A DNA stretch of 64,000 bases from Ascaris suum (Eukaryota > Nematoda > Chromadorea > Rhabditida > Ascarididae): assembly GCA_013433145.1 (NCBI GenBank), contig CM024173.1:10498322-10562321 (forward strand), read 5' to 3'. Shown in pieces: positions 62,212-64,000 of the stretch (its first letter is position 1; the number at the start of each line of letters is the position of its first letter). The notes under the pieces were generated by a model. The model did not search any database, was not told where the DNA came from, and was given only the letters and a program-made list of their open reading frames with translations. Made by a program: the position numbers and the translations under genes.

Positions 62212-62416
62212 ATGAGGTACGTGGCTGCATATATGTTGGCGGCGATGAGCGGCAAACATCACGTTACAACTGCTGATATCGAGAATATCCTTGGTTCAGT
62301 AGGTGTTGATTGTGATCACGATAAAGCGAGTAAGGTGGTCGATTCTATGCATGGCAAATCGGTCGATGAATTAATCGCTCAAGGATCACAGTATCTTTGC
62401 TCGGTTGGTGGAACAG
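62212..62416 (+). CDS. RPLP2: Ribosomal stalk protein P2, first coding exon (3' part outside window)
   Basis: The exon starts MRYVAAYMLAAMSG and continues through TTADIENILGSVGVDCD and VDSMHGKSVDELIAQG to GGTG, ending in phase 1 at a GTTTGT donor. It is the all-helical dimerisation domain of acidic P2, which pairs with P1 on the uL10 stalk of the large ribosomal subunit to recruit elongation factors. The length (68 codons plus one base) fits the known N-terminal domain. The acidic hinge and the conserved C-terminal DDDMGFGLFD are not found before 64,000, so the gene continues beyond the window. TTTGAG 14 bases before the ATG could be a spliced-leader acceptor. Confidence 0.93.
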
Positions 62417-64000
62417 GTTTGTGAACGCATGTTGTTCTAGTAGCAGGCATCGTGCGACTGTGAAGGCTTAGGAGCCAGGTAACCCTTGCTCAAGAAAGGA
62501 AAGGGAGGCTTGCGAACTGATTAGCCCATATGGAGCATGACAAAGTCAGGTCGCGTATGGGACATTGTTGGATGCACCAAATGAGTAACAAAAGCGCTCC
62601 ATTTGCATATAGAGAGGTCTCTTGCGACGAAGACAGCCCTGCAGGAATGACGGGAAGCTTGTGAGGTGAGGATAAGGGTGCATGAAGTGACGCAGATTGA
62701 GGTGGATTGTGTGTGAGACAGGATTAAGCGCTGCAGGCAGAGTGGGAGAGCGCCGAAAATAGTTGCAAAAACGACGGAACAATTTTGAGGAGCATAGGTA
62801 AAACTGTAACAACTCCGGGGCTGTGAACTAGAAAAGAAATGAGGCAAGGGTTGCGAACGGAAAAAATAAAAGTGCAATGAGTGAAAAAGTTGAAAATGCA
62901 ATTAGTTTAAGGAACATGTTATTTTCTTACGATCTTTCCTATCAGTCTTGTCTGATTTTCCAACTCTCTCTCACGTTTCCATATGTTTTCCAGGTATTTT
63001 CTAGCCTTATTTAACCTTGCTTAAATTTTTTCATGTTTTTCGGATTTTCTTTTTCATCTATTTTTTGCGTAGTAAGGTAGTTGTGGACATCTCTTCAAGT
63101 GGCTATTTTTATATTAAAATAACTTTTCACTATGCTCAAGTTTATTTCATGCGTACATTTAAAATAAACTTGAGACAACTTCTTAAAGATCTTCGATTAG
63201 TTGAGCTGAAAATTTCATCTTTTATCTATTCGTTAGACTATTTCAGATAAGCTAATGAATTGTTTAGAATGATAGCGGTCGATTTAACACAAATAAAAGG
63301 TCAGCTGGTTCTTGCATAGTCCTGTAGTCTTGTTGTCGGTTACGAACTTCTCTAAGACAAAAAGACGTCGCCTGAGCACTTTTCGTTCAAATAGCCAAGT
63401 GCTGCATATTGGTCTGAAGGCAGCAACGTTCAATACAGGCTGATTATTTTATGCCGAATATTTTTTGCTACGACCCGAACTAGTATTTTCTATTTCCATC
63501 CGGCTCGAGCGTTCCTATTTATAATAATGGCATGTTTTGCTTTGGCATTTTCTTCCCCAAGATTTCATTTTCTATTCATTCGCTTGCTTGTTCACGACTA
63601 GGAAATCGGTTATTGCTAAGATGTTATTAAAAGTTCAACTGGTGAGTGATGAAAAGAAAAGTGAAGATGGCCGAGCAAGCAGTCAATATAACAGTGGAAA
63701 AATATGGCTACGTTTAATCCAATATTCCATAGAGGGTTTGGATATTTCATTGACGAGTAAACGGCGAATATATGTTTTTTTTTTTTCAAATATCGAGCAT
63801 TCAACGCTTAACACTGAACTGTATGTTAACTGTAGACCCAAATTTTCTAGCACAATCAGTGACTTTGAATCGGTCTTCCAAAGAGAGAATTATTCGCTAA
63901 GTTCTGAAAATCTTCAGTTGAATTTTAGTGATCTCAGTGAGTGGAAAATTTAGCTATCGAAATTCGAATACATGAAGCGTAGCTTTTCAACTAAACTAAC
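62417..64000 (+). other. RPLP2 intron and window end
   Basis: I searched this stretch by eye for the acidic P2 C-terminus and did not see it. The open frames (62,521-62,901 minus and 63,537-63,953 plus) show no domain. It is best read as a long first intron. Confidence 0.5.

Noticed and set aside
62521..62901. 126-residue minus-strand open frame downstream of the RPLP2 exon
   Set aside because: Low-complexity Phe/Ser-rich translation with no domain; it lies in the probable RPLP2 intron.

Overview
The window is AT-rich nuclear DNA of a nematode. The evidence is compact exons in introns of 0.1 to 5.6 kb, 3' splice sites of the TTTCAG, TTTTAG or TTAAG kind, and several genes recognisable by their proteins. 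The long introns and AT microsatellites suggest a parasitic rather than a Caenorhabditis-type genome, but I cannot name the species from the sequence.

Region 1 (1-38,032, + strand) is one very large gene, entered in its middle. I reconstruct 42 coding exons (about 6.2 kb, roughly 2,070 codons). They encode a secreted-side, single-pass membrane protein built from protease-inhibitor-type, cysteine-rich domains. The layout is a five-domain module repeated six times: WAP - WAP - thyroglobulin type-1 (Tg1) - antistasin-like plus a C-rich extension - Lustrin-type Cys domain. The sixth copy has only one WAP. It is followed by one extra Lustrin domain, a Kunitz domain, a two-exon juxtamembrane domain, a transmembrane exon and a short Ser-rich tail. 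Almost all module borders are phase-1 introns. The window start cuts off the 5' end, so there may be more modules upstream. Two exons need a one-base frame change to fit their neighbours.

Region 2 (38,033-44,571) has no gene I can call, only tandem duplications and two exon-like blocks.

Region 3 (44,572-52,811, - strand) holds two complete genes hidden in short exons. One is mitochondrial ribosomal protein mS25 (MRPS25; 3 exons, 170 aa). The other is an AIMP2-like scaffold of the multi-tRNA-synthetase complex (4 exons, 327 aa). A small single-exon membrane protein (52,894-53,142, +) diverges from AIMP2 across 82 bp.

Region 4 (53,143-62,211) is gene-poor and rich in dispersed repeats. They include three TTTAAA-armed palindromes, a pair of GC-rich hairpins whose stems differ by a compensatory change, an inverted pair of about 200-bp paralogous blocks and a 33-bp tandem repeat.

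Region 5 (62,212-62,416, +) is the first coding exon of the acidic ribosomal stalk protein P2 (RPLP2). Its C-terminal exon is not in the window.

The ribosomal, mitoribosomal and synthetase-complex genes are ordinary housekeeping genes. The modular inhibitor gene is the notable system.
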